Shown here one piece after another: positions 1 through 12,974 of a DNA stretch of 64,000 nt; position 1 is the first letter of the stretch, and the number at the start of each line of letters is the position of its first letter. This stretch comes from Platycnemis pennipes (lineage: Eukaryota; Arthropoda; Insecta; Odonata; Platycnemididae). The position numbers were made by a program, and so were the translations under genes. The notes beneath the pieces are model-generated. The model did not search any database and was not told the DNA's origin. It saw nothing but the letters and a program-made list of their open reading frames with translations. The DNA is taken from assembly GCA_933228895.1 (NCBI GenBank), contig OW121856.1:103453027-103517026 (forward strand), given 5' to 3'.

Positions 1-1139
1 CATGAACAACTTCTTAGCTTGTGCTAATCTTCGCTTGATGTTCGTCAAGCTTCTTCCACTCAAATCATACTGCTGCCGAGGCAGGTGAAGTTCTAATTTC
101 TTTATAAGTTCTAATTCAGTTGTTCTAATTTCATTCTTTAGATTGTTTTTATGTGCCCTTAACTTCTCTTTTTTATCATTTTTTTAGCATCAGATAATAA
201 TTATTTTAAGTCATGGCAATCATAAAATTAATATATTTACCATGACGAGGATTTAGATGGCAGAATGTGCAGTTTTGTCTCAGCATTGCTCCAATAAAGA
301 CTAATTATTAATATTCCACTATTGTATTGAAATTAGATAGTCTGGAAGTGAATTACATAAATATGATTATTTATGCGCACGCATTATTTGAGGACAAACG
401 AACTCCTAACGCATTTTTGTTCGTACATTTTTGAAATGTTTAAAAATTTCAAATTTAATTGTTTTTATGTTAAGCTGGCTCGATAGTAATATTCTTTTGA
501 AATACCTCATTTGGTGAGTGAAGTATGAATTGAGATGGTACAAGAACCCATTACTACTCTTTTTTCATGCCTTCGTCCGCAGTCAGAGCGGTTATGAGCC
601 AGCCAGACAACAAACGCAGCGGTTTAATGGCTACAGCATTCACTTTCTATCCCGAGGACCCAGGATCAATTCCCGAGTTTGTCAGATATTAAAATTTGGA
701 ATTCAGGCCCTTATTTGAGTGCTTTGTGGAGGATAATATATGTGGAATATTTCGTATGTCAGAAAGGACTTCAAAAACTTGGACTCGGTTTCCACCGTAG
801 AAGAACAGCGAAAACCGTTGACATCACTCTGATATCTGAATTAAAAGATATTATAATTCTATAAGGAAAACGTGGATGGTATTCGTTTATCAATCAAGTT
901 TAGTAATTTATTTAGATTAACCATGATAAACGGCATTGTTTCCAGGTTGGTATGCAGATGAATAAAACAAGTTTTTTTAAGGAAAATACATAGGAAATTC
1001 GCGGCAGTAAATGTCAACTGAAGAGTGCAATCCTAACAGCGTTAACAAACCAGTTGGTTATTTCATAGAGGGTTGGCGAATGCCCATGACGGGTTTTTCC
1101 ACCCTTTCTCAATTTTACCTACTCAAATTTCTACCTAAT
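1..1139. other. AT-rich stretch, no gene recognised
   Basis: Both strands have only short open frames with no recognisable domain. I see no repeat, RNA gene or element end here. Confidence 0.6.
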
Positions 1140-1149
1140 TCCAGTAGAA

Positions 1150-1630
1150 TCTCGCTTACACGACCCTCAATAACACGACAACCTCAATTACAGGTGCAAC
1201 TTTCAAATCCCCTTGAGATTGCCATAACACATAATGCTAAATTAACCTCTATAATGCGACTATTATTATCCAAACAACCTCAATAACACGGTTTTTTTCC
1301 AATTTACAACGTAACTCAGAAACTCTATAACAAGTCGTTTTGAGATGTCAACCTTGATAACGCGACTCTATACATGAATGGGTCAACCATTAAGTCTGTC
1401 GGATACCACTGCCAAAAACGCTTCTTGCAGACGTCTACGCCTCTTGACTTGACTTTACTAACCTATTGCAAATTTTAGTTACACAATATAACAATACTAT
1501 ATAAATTATACTTTAAACCAAACGTGTTAGCAAGGGTCGCTCTAAAATTCACTCCTTGTGAAAGGATTTAGTGTTTCCATTAACCTCGATAACACGATTG
1601 ATAGCCATAATAGCCTTGATAACACGAACC
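1150..1630 (+). repeat. Decayed cluster of CCTYRATAACACGA motifs
   Basis: Variants of one 14-base motif recur on the same strand at about 1165-1179, 1278-1290, 1350-1365, 1582-1597 and 1614-1628, for example CCTCAATAACACGAC and CCTCGATAACACGA. Further weaker matches lie between them. The spacing is irregular, so this is not a simple satellite. The motif resembles the subterminal repeats of Tc1/mariner-pogo type DNA transposons (recalled, not searched), so a decayed transposon end is the likeliest source. Open frames over it carry no transposase motif. Confidence 0.5.
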
Positions 1631-1850
1631 TTAACAAAAAGAGCACCGCGCTAGCAAGACTTGTTTCCCTAATCCCCTTGAGACACTTCTTATCGAGGTT
1701 CTACTGTACCAACCTCTCCTATTGGATGCTAAACACCACATCTGTATTCTCTATGAGTTACAGGACTACTTCTACTGACTACCAGAGGATGCAGGTTTGA
1801 ATACCGTCTGAGGCATGGGTATTGGGTTTTCTTTAAGATTAGACAAAGAA

Positions 1851-2275
1851 TACTCGGATCGGAAATCGCTATTTTGCACATGAAATTGGTAGGTGGAAGT
1901 TTTAGTGGAAAAATTAATCTTCTAACCAGAGATGTTCACTCATAAATAAAAAAATATAAGATGACGCCAACCGAACGAGCTGCGTCAAGGATATCTAAGT
2001 CATCTACCTCACGTCTTGACTGTGTTGGGGAAGAACGGGAAGGGAGCGGAGGTGGGGAGGCGAGGTCTTCCCGAAGAGATCCTGTCGCAACCACTTCCAT
2101 TGGTGGAGAGTCAGCTGTGTGTCCCCCGTTGCGAATGGGCGAAGGTGCTTCGCGGTCTCAGTTGTGATTGGACGAAGAGGATGACGTACAAGTCCTTGAC
2201 CCGCCCACTTTTTCGAAAGGGTTAAAAAAATAATTTTTTCGCCGATTATAACTTGAGAACTATTTACCTATAGTT
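1851..2275 (+). repeat. Unnamed dispersed repeat R, copy 1
   Basis: This segment aligns by eye with 30327-30856 and 31405-31690. Shared landmarks in order are CTCGGAWCSGAAATCGC, TTCACTCATAAAT, GAGTCAGCTGTGT, CAGTTGTGATTGGACGAAG, CGAAAGGGTTAAAA and TTTTTCGCC. It is the most diverged of the three copies. No protein signature or terminal inverted repeat is visible. It could be a SINE-like or MITE-like family, or a fragment of a larger element. Confidence 0.75.
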
Positions 2276-2533
2276 ACCTATTGGAGATAATTCCGACGAT
2301 TTCAAACGCAGCCCTGTAGTACTCTAGCCACCACACCAACACTATATCGAGTGCCTTTAAATTTAATTATGTTATTACCACTACTATCACATTGAAATTG
2401 AAAGCAGAACCTTGCCGAATTTTTAAATTAATCTAGCGTGCGTATCTAAATGTTAAAAATAAGGTTCAATGTCTTTTCGAGTTTTGAGAACTCCTCTCTC
2501 AGTGCAAAAATCTGGTATGCAGTTTTTTCCTTA

Positions 2534-2549
2534 AGATCGGAAGAGCGGT
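2534..2549 (+). other. 16-base match to Illumina paired-end adapter
   Basis: AGATCGGAAGAGCGGT is identical to the start of an old Illumina paired-end adapter as I remember it. A chance 16-mer match in 64 kb is very unlikely. It may mark an untrimmed read end built into the assembly. The flanks show no other adapter sequence. Confidence 0.6.
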
Positions 2550-2633
2550 AATTTGGGTGCGTAGCTCAAACGTTGGCAATGGCCCCTACTACTCTCTGCG
2601 ACGCCTGTAGAATAAAAAAAAGGTTCACCACCA

Positions 2634-3070
2634 GGTTAGATGCTGGCGGCCGGGTGCAGAGCGAGCACCTGGAACAAGGGGGGATGTGATTTTTTTGGCT
2701 CCAAGGGTGGGAGGAGTGGATCCCACGCATATGTGCCGCTGGGTTTTCGGAGTGACGCGGCGGCGCTTGATGTGTGGATGATGGGAACGGCTTGAAGCGA
2801 GATCTTATGGGGACAGTTTTTGAGTGCCCGTATCACGGAGGGAGGGCGCAGGGTAAAAGGGGTTTGGCAGGGGAGAGATAAAAGATTGAATGATGTCGGC
2901 GTTGCTGGAGAGGGAGGTGGGGAAAGTGAGTATCGGACATTGGGGAGAGGGGGTAGGTGGGGGGTGGATTCGGTGGTATCAGGACCTGGGAGATAGATGG
3001 CTCTGGCGCAGAGGAGAGGGAAGGCTTAAGTGTGGGGTGGGAGCAATCAACCACAGCAATCATGCATGTC
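2634..3070. repeat. Purine-rich, GC-rich low-complexity island
   Basis: The + strand is dominated by G and A, with many GGGAGAGG-like runs, unlike the AT-rich flanks. Open frames on both strands (127 and 84 codons) have the composition expected from such tracts and show no domain. I do not call a gene. Confidence 0.6.
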
Positions 3071-3348
3071 GTAAATTTTACGATCAACCTTTGATTCTTA
3101 GAGACGGCATAACACGGGTGGCGCTAAAACGTCCCGAATATACTCTCCACCCACGAAAAAACCACCCTCCCATAATTTCTATGTTTTCTATTTCTTTTCT
3201 GCTTCCGTCGGATCCACCCTTGGCGATTTCCCGACGTTTTGCCTGCGAGAAATTGCGCCCTTGTGGGTGTTAAAATTCAAATGGGGCGAAAAAAATCAAA
3301 ATGAGGAGATAAAAGAATTTATTTCCCTTCCTCGTTTTTTTTAACTCT

Positions 3349-3377
<29 letters not shown>
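3349..3377 (+). repeat. (GA)n microsatellite followed by an 11-base G run
   Basis: A GA dinucleotide repeat runs to about 3366 and is followed directly by eleven G. The rest of 3091-5200 is AT-rich with nothing recognisable. Confidence 0.9.
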
Positions 3378-3379
<2 letters not shown>

Positions 3380-5379
3380 GGGGTGAGAAGATTCTTGGGG
3401 TGGAAGCGACAGCCCTGGAAGGGGTGAGAAGGCGAAAGTTGTGGTAAAAAAAAGGCAGGTGGCTGAGTGAACCTTGTCTTTTTTTGCTTTGTCGTTTTGC
3501 CCTGCAGCGTCTCCTGTACGTTGGGGGTCAATAAAATTTTTACTCCCCGCACCTGTGGTTATACCGACTATTTTTCCTGTGGTTCCTCTCGGGGCATGAT
3601 TTGCATTTCTGCACGGATAGTCATTTCGAAAGTTATTCCAGCTCTCTACTAGGCAATCGGGAACTGAAATTAAGCAGGAAAACATTTTTGCAATTCCCGT
3701 TGCTCGTATTTGAATAGGAATTGGGTTGCCTCTCTTTTAGTGGCGTCAAATAAATAGTTTTTGAGTATCAAATTATATAAACATAACGCGCGGGTGAGCT
3801 AGCACTGTGAGTTTTAGACTGAAAAGTCGAACTAATTACGGCTTTAACAAATACCTCCCTTAAAGTGTAATATTTTACCTCATAACACTTTGAAAACTTT
3901 AATGGTGTACCATTTCCCAGATTATTGGTAATTTCCCATTGATATAAAACCATTTTATGGTATTGAGCGCAGTTAAATAGTTTAACATTTAATTGAACAT
4001 TGTTCTAGTACCATATTGCCTGCTGTGAAGTTAAACAGTAACATACTCGGTGAGAATTTTTTAAATTATATATATGTTTATTATTATTAGACTTGTTTAA
4101 GTGAATGACTATCCACTTTCACGAATGTTTGCTCATAAAAGGAAATATTCAAGCTGCAACAATCATTCGATTTATCACCACTTTGGAATTATTTCAGTAT
4201 CTTTTATTGTTTTCTTTCTTTTTTCTTTTATTGTTTCTTTTCTTTTATTGATTTTTGTTATATTTGATTAATACTAAACGATTTCTGTATCCTGTGCTAG
4301 TCATGAAATTCCGAACATGTTATGTTTGGAGGGACTAGGATATTGATGGAGGCAAATAGGGATGTAGAATAGTAAGTTGAGGGGCAAAGAAATATAGGGC
4401 AATTGCTTTTCTATTGTAGGCCCACTATATAGAGTACTGGGGAAGATTGGAGACGTTTTTTAGAATAGCACGAAGAGAAATTCTCAAGCAAAAGAAAGTG
4501 GAAAAATAGCAGAAACAAACGTTTATGAATGTTGAAAAATGGATAATTGAGGACCCTACTTCGACTAACAGAATTCCGATTAGAAATCTACCGATAAATA
4601 TTGCCGAGTGCCGTATCAGGGATTCTTTTAAATACCAGTCGTCCGGAATATTTGCCAGCTAAATTATAAATATCCTTCAATGGACCACTCATAAGGTGAC
4701 AAAAATAATAACATCCTGTTTCTGTTACTGAATGGGAAGTTTTAATTAATGGGCAAGATGCCTAAGCATATTTTCAACAGATTTGACAGGATTAATTTCT
4801 AAGCAAATATTTTGCAATATTTCAAAGTTTTGGCTATATTTTTAGGATCACAAAATATCCGCCTAAACAGAGTTACCCGCTGGTAAACATATAAAACATA
4901 TAACACATAAAAAGAGCATTAAATAGAGACAAAAAATCTTGGCCAGAACTCCAACCTGGAACACCCTATTTTCGGGGAGTTGCTTTGAAAATAGAAGTGC
5001 TAAAACTTATTTTTAATGTTCGTTGCCCTTCGTCACAGTAGGACACCGAATCGAGCCAGATGAGTGGAATGAGCCTCAAATACATAAAATATCATAATTC
5101 GGAGATAAAAGGCTGTTGGGATATAACTGTGTGGCAACTCGTATAAGAAATTTGAACGGTTTTTTTAAAAACCTTTCAAATAGTGTAGGAGAGAAAAGTT
5201 GTATTATAATGGAAAACTTTCATGAGAATGAAGCTTTTTTTATCTCGTGGTGCTGATTGTTGCTAGGTTCTTTTTCCCACATCCGACCGACATCTTAAAT
5301 TGAGAAAACTTTAAATGAGGGGGATAAGGGTATTTCTTTATCCAAAGGCACTGATTCCGATCAGTTCCCCGAACCCTAA

Positions 5380-5755
5380 GCGTTTCTTCCCATGCATTTT
5401 CTCTCCTTCCGCCTCTCCCCATCTGAAACGAGAGCCTTGGGCTACTCTCCTGAGCTTGAGGAGAAGTCTTCGCTCGTCCTGAATGCACGGTCTGCATGCC
5501 GGAGCATCAGCGATGCTTATCTCACCAAAGAGACCCCAACGAGAAACTCTCCAGTCGTCGTTCCGTCCCGGCATTGGAACCTTCGAAATCCCTCGAAAAC
5601 TGCCTTGCGCCGCGTGTTCCCGCAGAGGCGGGATGACTCCTTGACCTCGACACCCCTATCTTAACCTCTTTCCGCCCAATCTTCGCTTCAGTCTCTCCCC
5701 CCCCCCCCCCCCCCCCCCCCCCCCGGCCCCAAGGTCGTGCACCATCAATTGAAAA
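5380..5755. other. GC-rich island with a 28-base C homopolymer
   Basis: The segment is clearly GC-richer than its flanks and has several CG dinucleotides around 5480-5640. It ends in an uninterrupted run of 28 C at 5697-5724. Open frames cross it on both strands (78-90 codons), and the minus frame over the C run reads polyglycine. No domain is recognisable. It could be a regulatory or CpG-rich patch, but nothing in the sequence proves that. Confidence 0.5.
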
Positions 5756-5760
5756 TCTGT

Positions 5761-6510
5761 GCACATGGAAGAGAGGGTAAACGACAATGCCCTAGCAAGT
5801 GGAGAGGACGAGATATCGAAGGGAGACGACGCATTTGAGCACGAGGAGATAAGAAAGTGTCCGTCTTTTTTTCATTCCACACGTCCTAAGCGGAAAGACT
5901 GGAAGTTTGGATGCAAGGAAAGCGGTGAGGGAAATAATGTATATCACCAGAAATACTCCAAGAATGCATCTTAATATCCGAAAGAAAGTTGATATTCTTA
6001 TAATCCCCTAGGACCATGCATGTATTTTGAACGTTAATTCGACCCTTTCAGACACCTAACAACGTAACGCAATGCAGTTTTCTCTAAGAACCCACCATTC
6101 AAATGGAAATAATTCCTTCGAATGAATCGTCTCTTATTGTGAATGATTAAATAGATATTTTACAAAATATCTCATTAGTTTATTAATACTAGTATTTGCT
6201 TTAGTATTTCACAAATATTATATGCATCATCTTTATTTTTAAACAAGGAATGGATTTATAATGATTTCTTAGAACGTAACTGAAGCTCCCTGCCGCCTTT
6301 GCCGTCGGTAACGCATCGTAATACGTAGACTGACCCCTACCCCCATTAAACGTTGCGAAATTCATTGAAAGGCCTCCTCACAAAATATAATTAGCTGAAT
6401 ACGAACTTATTTACGTTCAAACAAAGGAGAAGGCCTCTATTTTTCCTCATTAGGTTTCAATCCATCTTTATCCGTAAACAAATTCATTTATTACTCAACG
6501 TTTTGCGATT
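5761..6510. other. No gene recognised
   Basis: AT-rich DNA with no repeat or element boundary that I can identify. Confidence 0.5.
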
Positions 6511-6514
6511 CATT

Positions 6515-6830
6515 TGAACTACGATGGGGTTGATTGAGTGAATACAATAATTGCTTCCACCTAGAGGGTCCGAGTTCTTATCTCGATAGAGGTAGAGATT
6601 TTTTGCAAGTGCACTGATGCTTATTTGATTGCTGTGTGGAGGAGACTTCATGATCTCGTCTCTTTCCTTCAATTGGGACGTTAAACGGGCCCCCTTATTC
6701 AGAAGAGGCTAAAATGACACCCGAATTCTCTCCACCCTTCCAAATCTTCTTGAGAAATAATACTCAGGCCCATTTATCTCAAATGGCGCAAGTGAACATA
6801 TCGGTCGATCGCGTTCCCAAACTACCATAG
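6515..6830 (+). mobile_element. Degenerate tRNA-derived SINE (same family as 32045-32530)
   Basis: The order of landmarks matches the SINE at 32045. A tRNA-like head has a B-box remnant at GAGGGTCCGAGTTC (about 6565). The middle TTGATTGCTGTGTGGAGG corresponds to TTGATTGTCTAGTGGAGG. The 3' part has GGGACGTTAA, CTCTCCACCCTTCC and AATGGCGCAAGTGA. Many substitutions have accumulated, so the internal promoter is probably dead. The 62-codon minus frame across it is an antisense shadow. Confidence 0.65.
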
Positions 6831-9800
6831 CATTATCACTCTTCCTTTTGAGACGATATTTCTAGATCGCCCAAGTTCTCAAATTTTATCCACTCAAATT
6901 CATTTATGGTTTTTCCACGTATTGCGTGAATCTCATTTCAAGTTTATTCGCTGGTTAAGTTTTAGCATACTGTAATCTAATCCCTAAGGTTTGCGAAGTC
7001 ATCTCATTCCAGGCAGAAAGCGCATTGGAATCCATGGTATTCAAAAATATACCCCAAGATATTTTCGTCCTTGATCGGCAAGAAAGTGCAATTTTATTCA
7101 ATAGAAATGCAATATTAATAAGCAGATTTTTTTCCAACAGATATCACCGAATTCAGTACAAAATTAGGTGGCAAAAATTTCTTTGGTTCAATATCAGACT
7201 CGTTGAGTTTTTTCAAAACTCAGGGATGTGAACCCTGCTCTCTTTAATACTTGTAACAGCAGGTTCCAATTTTATAATTCACTGTGGATGATACTAAGTG
7301 ATTCATAGAAATTATTGATAACTGCTTTTGACCCTGAGCGAAACTAAAATGTAATGTAACTTGTATGACCTTTACTAAGCCGTTTATATATTCCTCTCTA
7401 ATTTCCCAATGTACGTGCCTACATTTTATAATTTCTTTTCGAGTAGTAGCTTAATATTTTATTTTTCTACAGCTCCATAAAACTACTCAAATATTTTACG
7501 TGTACCACCTGCATCTGTTCCTAAATTATTTAAGGTGATTCTTTATTAGAATCCTTTTAATAACTGCTTTACTGTATCGTTTTTATTTGCATTCAAATTT
7601 TTACCTTGGAAAATACCAAGAATCTATATTTTCAAGTCATTAATCATGTCTCATCCATTTTTGATACATCAAGTTGCTAAAAACAAATCATTATTTGGGG
7701 AATTAAAAAAAAATTCACGTGATATAAAACCCGGAAAAGTATGGTTCTTTCAAAACTCAGAAAGGAGGAAATAACAAGACGGGCAATTTAGGGGCTGGAA
7801 TGTCAACGGGAAGATTATAAGATAATTACAGCCAGAGGTAATTAAGCAAGTGATAGCCTCGAGGAAAAGGTTCCTTGAAATAAACTTACAAAAAATACGC
7901 ATTGATGATAATTGGTGATGAAAAGTACCATATAGAGGACTCACCACATACGACAAAACTGCTATATGCTTAGGATGTAGCACTGGAAAGTTTCCATAGA
8001 TGGACAAGGAAGAACGATAGAAGATTTCGCAACCGAGAAGTGTCTTGTAGCCTGCTCCGTGTATTCCTTGCAGTGGTGGATTATGTGTTTTTTATTAAAC
8101 AACAAGGAATCCCTCCTGTGATAAAATGTGTTTGCTTTAATAGTGGTAGATATGTTAAATTAGACATATGACTGTTGGCGCTAGGTAAAGGCATATCGTA
8201 TCATTAAAATATAATAACAAAACTACAATAATAGCTTATGTTATGTACCGCTTAAGTCGATTATATAAATGGAAGCAATGGATGCGATGTACATATATCG
8301 TTTGTGACGTAGCAACCCAAAAAATTCTTACCGCGTCATCTGTGGAAACCTTCCAGAACTAAGTCCAAAACGTGTGACAGTTTTGTCCTATGCGGTGTAT
8401 CCTGTATTAATTACGGTCGTGAATAGCTTAATGATAACCGTGACTAGTTTGGGTTGACAATCAGAAAGGATGGAATGAGAGAACGAAAGAAAATTGGATG
8501 CGCATCAAGAGAACGAGTTTATTGCGGGACCCTACGACTATTTCCTTTCTTTTGTCCCTTTCCTCTCTCTCCAAAGGGATATTATTTAGGGTCAAAGTCT
8601 CCCTGATGGGAACGTGAACCAGGGTTTTATTTTATTCGCGAGCTATCTTTCATCGGAACGCGTTACAAATGCAAATCCCATCTTTACTCATTCTACTGTG
8701 CAACTCTCCTTCCTTCATGTGGAAATGTGGTAAGGGATTCTCCTCCTAACGTTGCCATTCCTACTCGGAGGAAATAAAGGGGTTCCTTCGTGTAACGAGC
8801 GATCGTATCTCTTCCACATCTTGCCGTTCGTTATACGGGATGATTCCACTCATTCACCGCGGTCAGCCTCCCATTTCAAGCGTATCTCGAACATGAAAAA
8901 TTTTAATATCCTGGTTCAGGGTTTAGTGGTATTTTTTAACGGCAAGCACCGACTCTATTCTACCGTTCTGTGTAAAGGAATTCATCTGGTCGGTTGGGCA
9001 GAGTTTTTACTCCACAAGTAGTATGATGTACGTTCTCCCAGTCCAGAGTATCAAATCAAGTAATCCGGATAATACTTAAACGGACATTTCACTGTTATTG
9101 CAAGAATTCTCTGTATTTGACCTCTGCCTGCGTTTCAGCTGTTTGATTATCAGTTTAATATCCCCGGACTGATCGTTATGAGAGTGGTGCCAATTACCTT
9201 TGTAATGATATGGGGTTTAGCAAGTCCTGCTGTTGGATTGCCCGAAAATCCAGAATTTAGCATTTTAACGATAGTTTTAGCGCTACACATCGTTGCAGAA
9301 CAATCATCAAGTTCACATCACGAAAATGCTTTGATATGCATGCCTAAATAGACAGACTTAAATATATCTCGGTCAAAAAGTAAGGCTAAATGTCCAGTTT
9401 TACTCAAAGAAACAAGTTGAGGTACTTTGGACCTGTTAACAGACTATCTATTTACCAGCCAGCATTTACCAAGACATATTTCACCAAATATTTTTTCCAA
9501 CAAAGGGATTCTTTCATATTTTTAATTTGTACCTGCCATCAGATACAGGGATCCCGCTGTAAAATTGTGACAGAAACTCAAAAATACTTTTTAACGACTA
9601 AACGGCAGTGTCGCATGTCTAGTAATTGACGGCCAAGTCGAGTGCCTCCCCCCTAGGAAACCAGTGAGTTTTCTTTCCGTTTACTCTCCATAAGTCCCAT
9701 TCATCATCCAGAATTCAGAACTTTGAGAGATCTCTTGCTCTGGGGTGATTTGTATGAACTCCACTGCGACGTGCTAACCGTCGCTTAAAAAAAACCTATT

Positions 9801-12800
9801 CCCTTTTTTCGGGAGCTGGAGTCAACTGTCGGAGATCCTAGGAATAGATGGTTTCCACAATGCCTTCCTTTAGATTCTTCTGAAGGTTATTCCTATTCGA
9901 GACCCTCCAAAATTGTTAGGGGGGACATATCCCCTCCATCGTAACAATAACCCCCGATTCTTTGGGAAGGAAAGGACACGAACGACTCAAATTACTACAG
10001 GACCATCTCCTTTACCAGTTACCTTTTCAACTTAATGGACAGAGATATGAACCGTCGGTTCCATTTGTGGTTAGGGAGGAAAAACTCCATTTCAGTCTCC
10101 CGTGTAGCGCCGACCATCGATCATCTCACTGAAACTGACATTTTTTGTGTCAAAGAAGACGCTGTATGTGGTTTTTCAGAATACCATTATGAGCGCATAT
10201 TTGGAAAGGCATTCAACCCTTTTTTATGCATTTTTTATCTCAGATACTTCCATAGCAAGATTTGAGGAACACTTCTCTATTTCACACTATTATATCCGCT
10301 GATTCCACGGAGCTATGATTTATGCAAAACGATTTATTCATCGCAATAAACGTCGTTTTCAAACAATATCAAGCAAAAAATAAGTGACATAGAAAGATAG
10401 GTACATCTTATCGGTAATATCTGGATATATCTTCCAGTATCATATTTTCTAAGAGTAATATCGAGAGAAATATTTACGTTTCGGTGAAGATATAGCAAAA
10501 AAGGCTTCATATGAACGCCTCGTATGAAATATTGGTAGCTAGTATTGACAGGTGTGAAAGAGAAGGTTTGTAACACTATAAAGAGGCTAGTGAATAGAAA
10601 TATCAAGTGAGGAGCCGTGTCAAACCAATTTATAGTAAATGATAATGATTCATTTATACACGCTTGAGGTACTTCATAATTATCAAGTTGGGGTAAAGTT
10701 ATCATTTCTTTAGTATTATTTGTCTATATACGCATAGGAATTTTATCTATTATTTAAGTTACATAACTACATTATTAGCATCTTAAAAAAATTAGCATCT
10801 TACAAGATGCATTTTAAAAGTTTTAACTATGTTTACAGCTGTTAAGTCATTAGCCATGGGTTGGAGAGTCACATACAAGGTTTATTATGTATATATACTC
10901 TGAGGTAGTCCATACACTTATAAGGGAATTTGTGTTTACTCTTGTGATCAGAATCAATCTCTGAGAGAATCGTTAGGTGTCCATTTTGCCTTCTAAGTAT
11001 TTGATGGGATTCCACATTGGCCACCCGCACAAATTTCTTGTTCTGCATTCGTGCAATGAAAGTTCAAAGTTCATTGGGAAAATAAATCATGATTTAACAC
11101 TGTATTCAATATTTGACAAAAATATCTCCACAAAGGAAAGTTATGAGGCCACTAAATTCTTGTTCTCTTAGAACTTTAGCTAAAGAAATAGTCTTTCTTC
11201 CGTCAAAGAGCTCTTTGTGCTATAATTAACATAAAAGTCATTGACCCCTCCAACGGGCTTAAGATAGTTCTATCGGACCCCTATCACTATTTGAGAGTTC
11301 CCGCAATTTTAAGGAACTACACCCTACCAGATTCATCTGCATATACGCGGATGGACCAAAGTCCCAGAACTTCTTGGTGTTCACGTGACAGAACTTAATG
11401 CTAACACGGTGCTATTGTATAGGGATTAAGCATGCTATCCAGTATTTGCATCGTATTTCTCATGGCCGATTGATGAGGAAAATTTTCCTTATCGGCGTTA
11501 ATTCCTTAATATATTTTCATAATGAATCTATTAGTGTATAGATATGTTGGTTTGTGAGGTGGTATTCCATAAAGAGGACCTGAATTTGAATCCCGTTCTG
11601 CCAGAAATGTGTCTTTAGTATTCTGGTTGCTTCCTGAACATATTGAGAAAACAAAGTTTTTTTTACCATGATGGGGAATAATCTGCTCACGTGGTACATT
11701 GAACTAGAATAACTCACTCATTAGAATATTTTGTGATATTTGTGATGCAGTAGAGTGTATTACAAATATTTAGATTTTACTTGTTTGCAATAGGAGTTAA
11801 GTGATTCAGCATTTATTTCGTTGTTTTCCCTGAATAATTAATCGCGATTTCCATTCGCTATTCACCGCTCTCTCTCTCTTAAAATCCAGGATTGTTTTCT
11901 CTGCAATCAAGAGTCAAGTGGCATTTGAATTCATGTATGTACATTAATTTTGATGGCCATGGAAGATTGAAAGGTCTGTGAGAATAATGAATATCAATTT
12001 GACTTAGTTAAATCATACTTTTTTCCCGTATTTATGAGCTCCAATTGCAAGCGGACCTTTGATTATTTTTTTTGCTTTGATTCTCCTCGTTTCTATTTTC
12101 TTTGAATTATTTTCCTCCGGGTGGAAATTTGTACCCAATTTCTCCAATCATTGTATTAATTTACCTTTATTCCTGCACTGAGATGTTAATTTTAAATTCT
12201 TTTGCATACTTTATTCAAGTGTGTAATCCCACGCTCAGAATATAATAATACAAAACTAAAGACTCTGGACTAGACCAATTATCTACGATTAACCATATCA
12301 AAAGATTTGCCTAATCAGTTTAAGACTGGAATATGAATTTGTAATCGTGGTTAAAATAAAAATGAAAAATACGTATCTATTAATTTTCTGTAAATATTAT
12401 TTTGATAAAAAATTTATAAGAATATCAACGAGGGATAACAATTTTATCATGCCTCAAACAATTTTTTACAGAATCTATACGAGTTGCTACGTGTATTTTG
12501 GTGTTTATCGACTAGAAAATAGGATTTCGTTGAGAGTTAAAACTAGAACGAAATTTATCTTTTCATATTATTCTCTTCACTGGTTAATAGCATCTAGCTA
12601 TGTATTATTTTCAACTTTTCTAATATATTTTCAAAAAAGCTATAACTTTAATTGCTCATTTTGGGACAATACCTAATCTAGTCCATTATTAGAAATGAAA
12701 ACATGGAATATATGCCGATTTTTCTTGTCATTGAGGAAATTATTTTCATTGTGTGTATATTTTAAGTTACAATAACCTTGAGATACTTTATCAATTCAAA

Positions 12801-12970
12801 TTTATGATGGCTGAAAACAAAATTTTGAGCAGATGATGTAGGCTTTTAATCTATTAGCTGTTTGAAGGAATTAAAAATCTTGTTGTAATTACTTAATAAG
12901 CACTCTGTTAAGTGAAAATAAGGAATCCCATCTAGAGTTCAGAAACTGCCACTGGAGGTCTTATTTATCC
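6831..12970. other. 6 kb of AT-rich DNA without a recognised gene
   Basis: Open frames up to 123 codons occur (10334-10705 minus, 12347-12676 plus), but they are AT-driven, rich in F, I, Y and N, and show no domain, signal or family resemblance. I found no element ends. One faint B-box-like string near 11580 is not convincing. Confidence 0.5.
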
Positions 12971-12974
12971 AACC

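Noticed and set aside
10334..10705. 123-codon minus frame with hydrophobic stretches, membrane-protein-like
   Set aside because: AT-driven F/I/L/Y content. No family resemblance, splice context or neighbours support it.
11540..11605. Possible SINE head (TTTGAATCCC resembling a B-box)
   Set aside because: No convincing A-box at the right distance and no body or tail related to the other SINEs.
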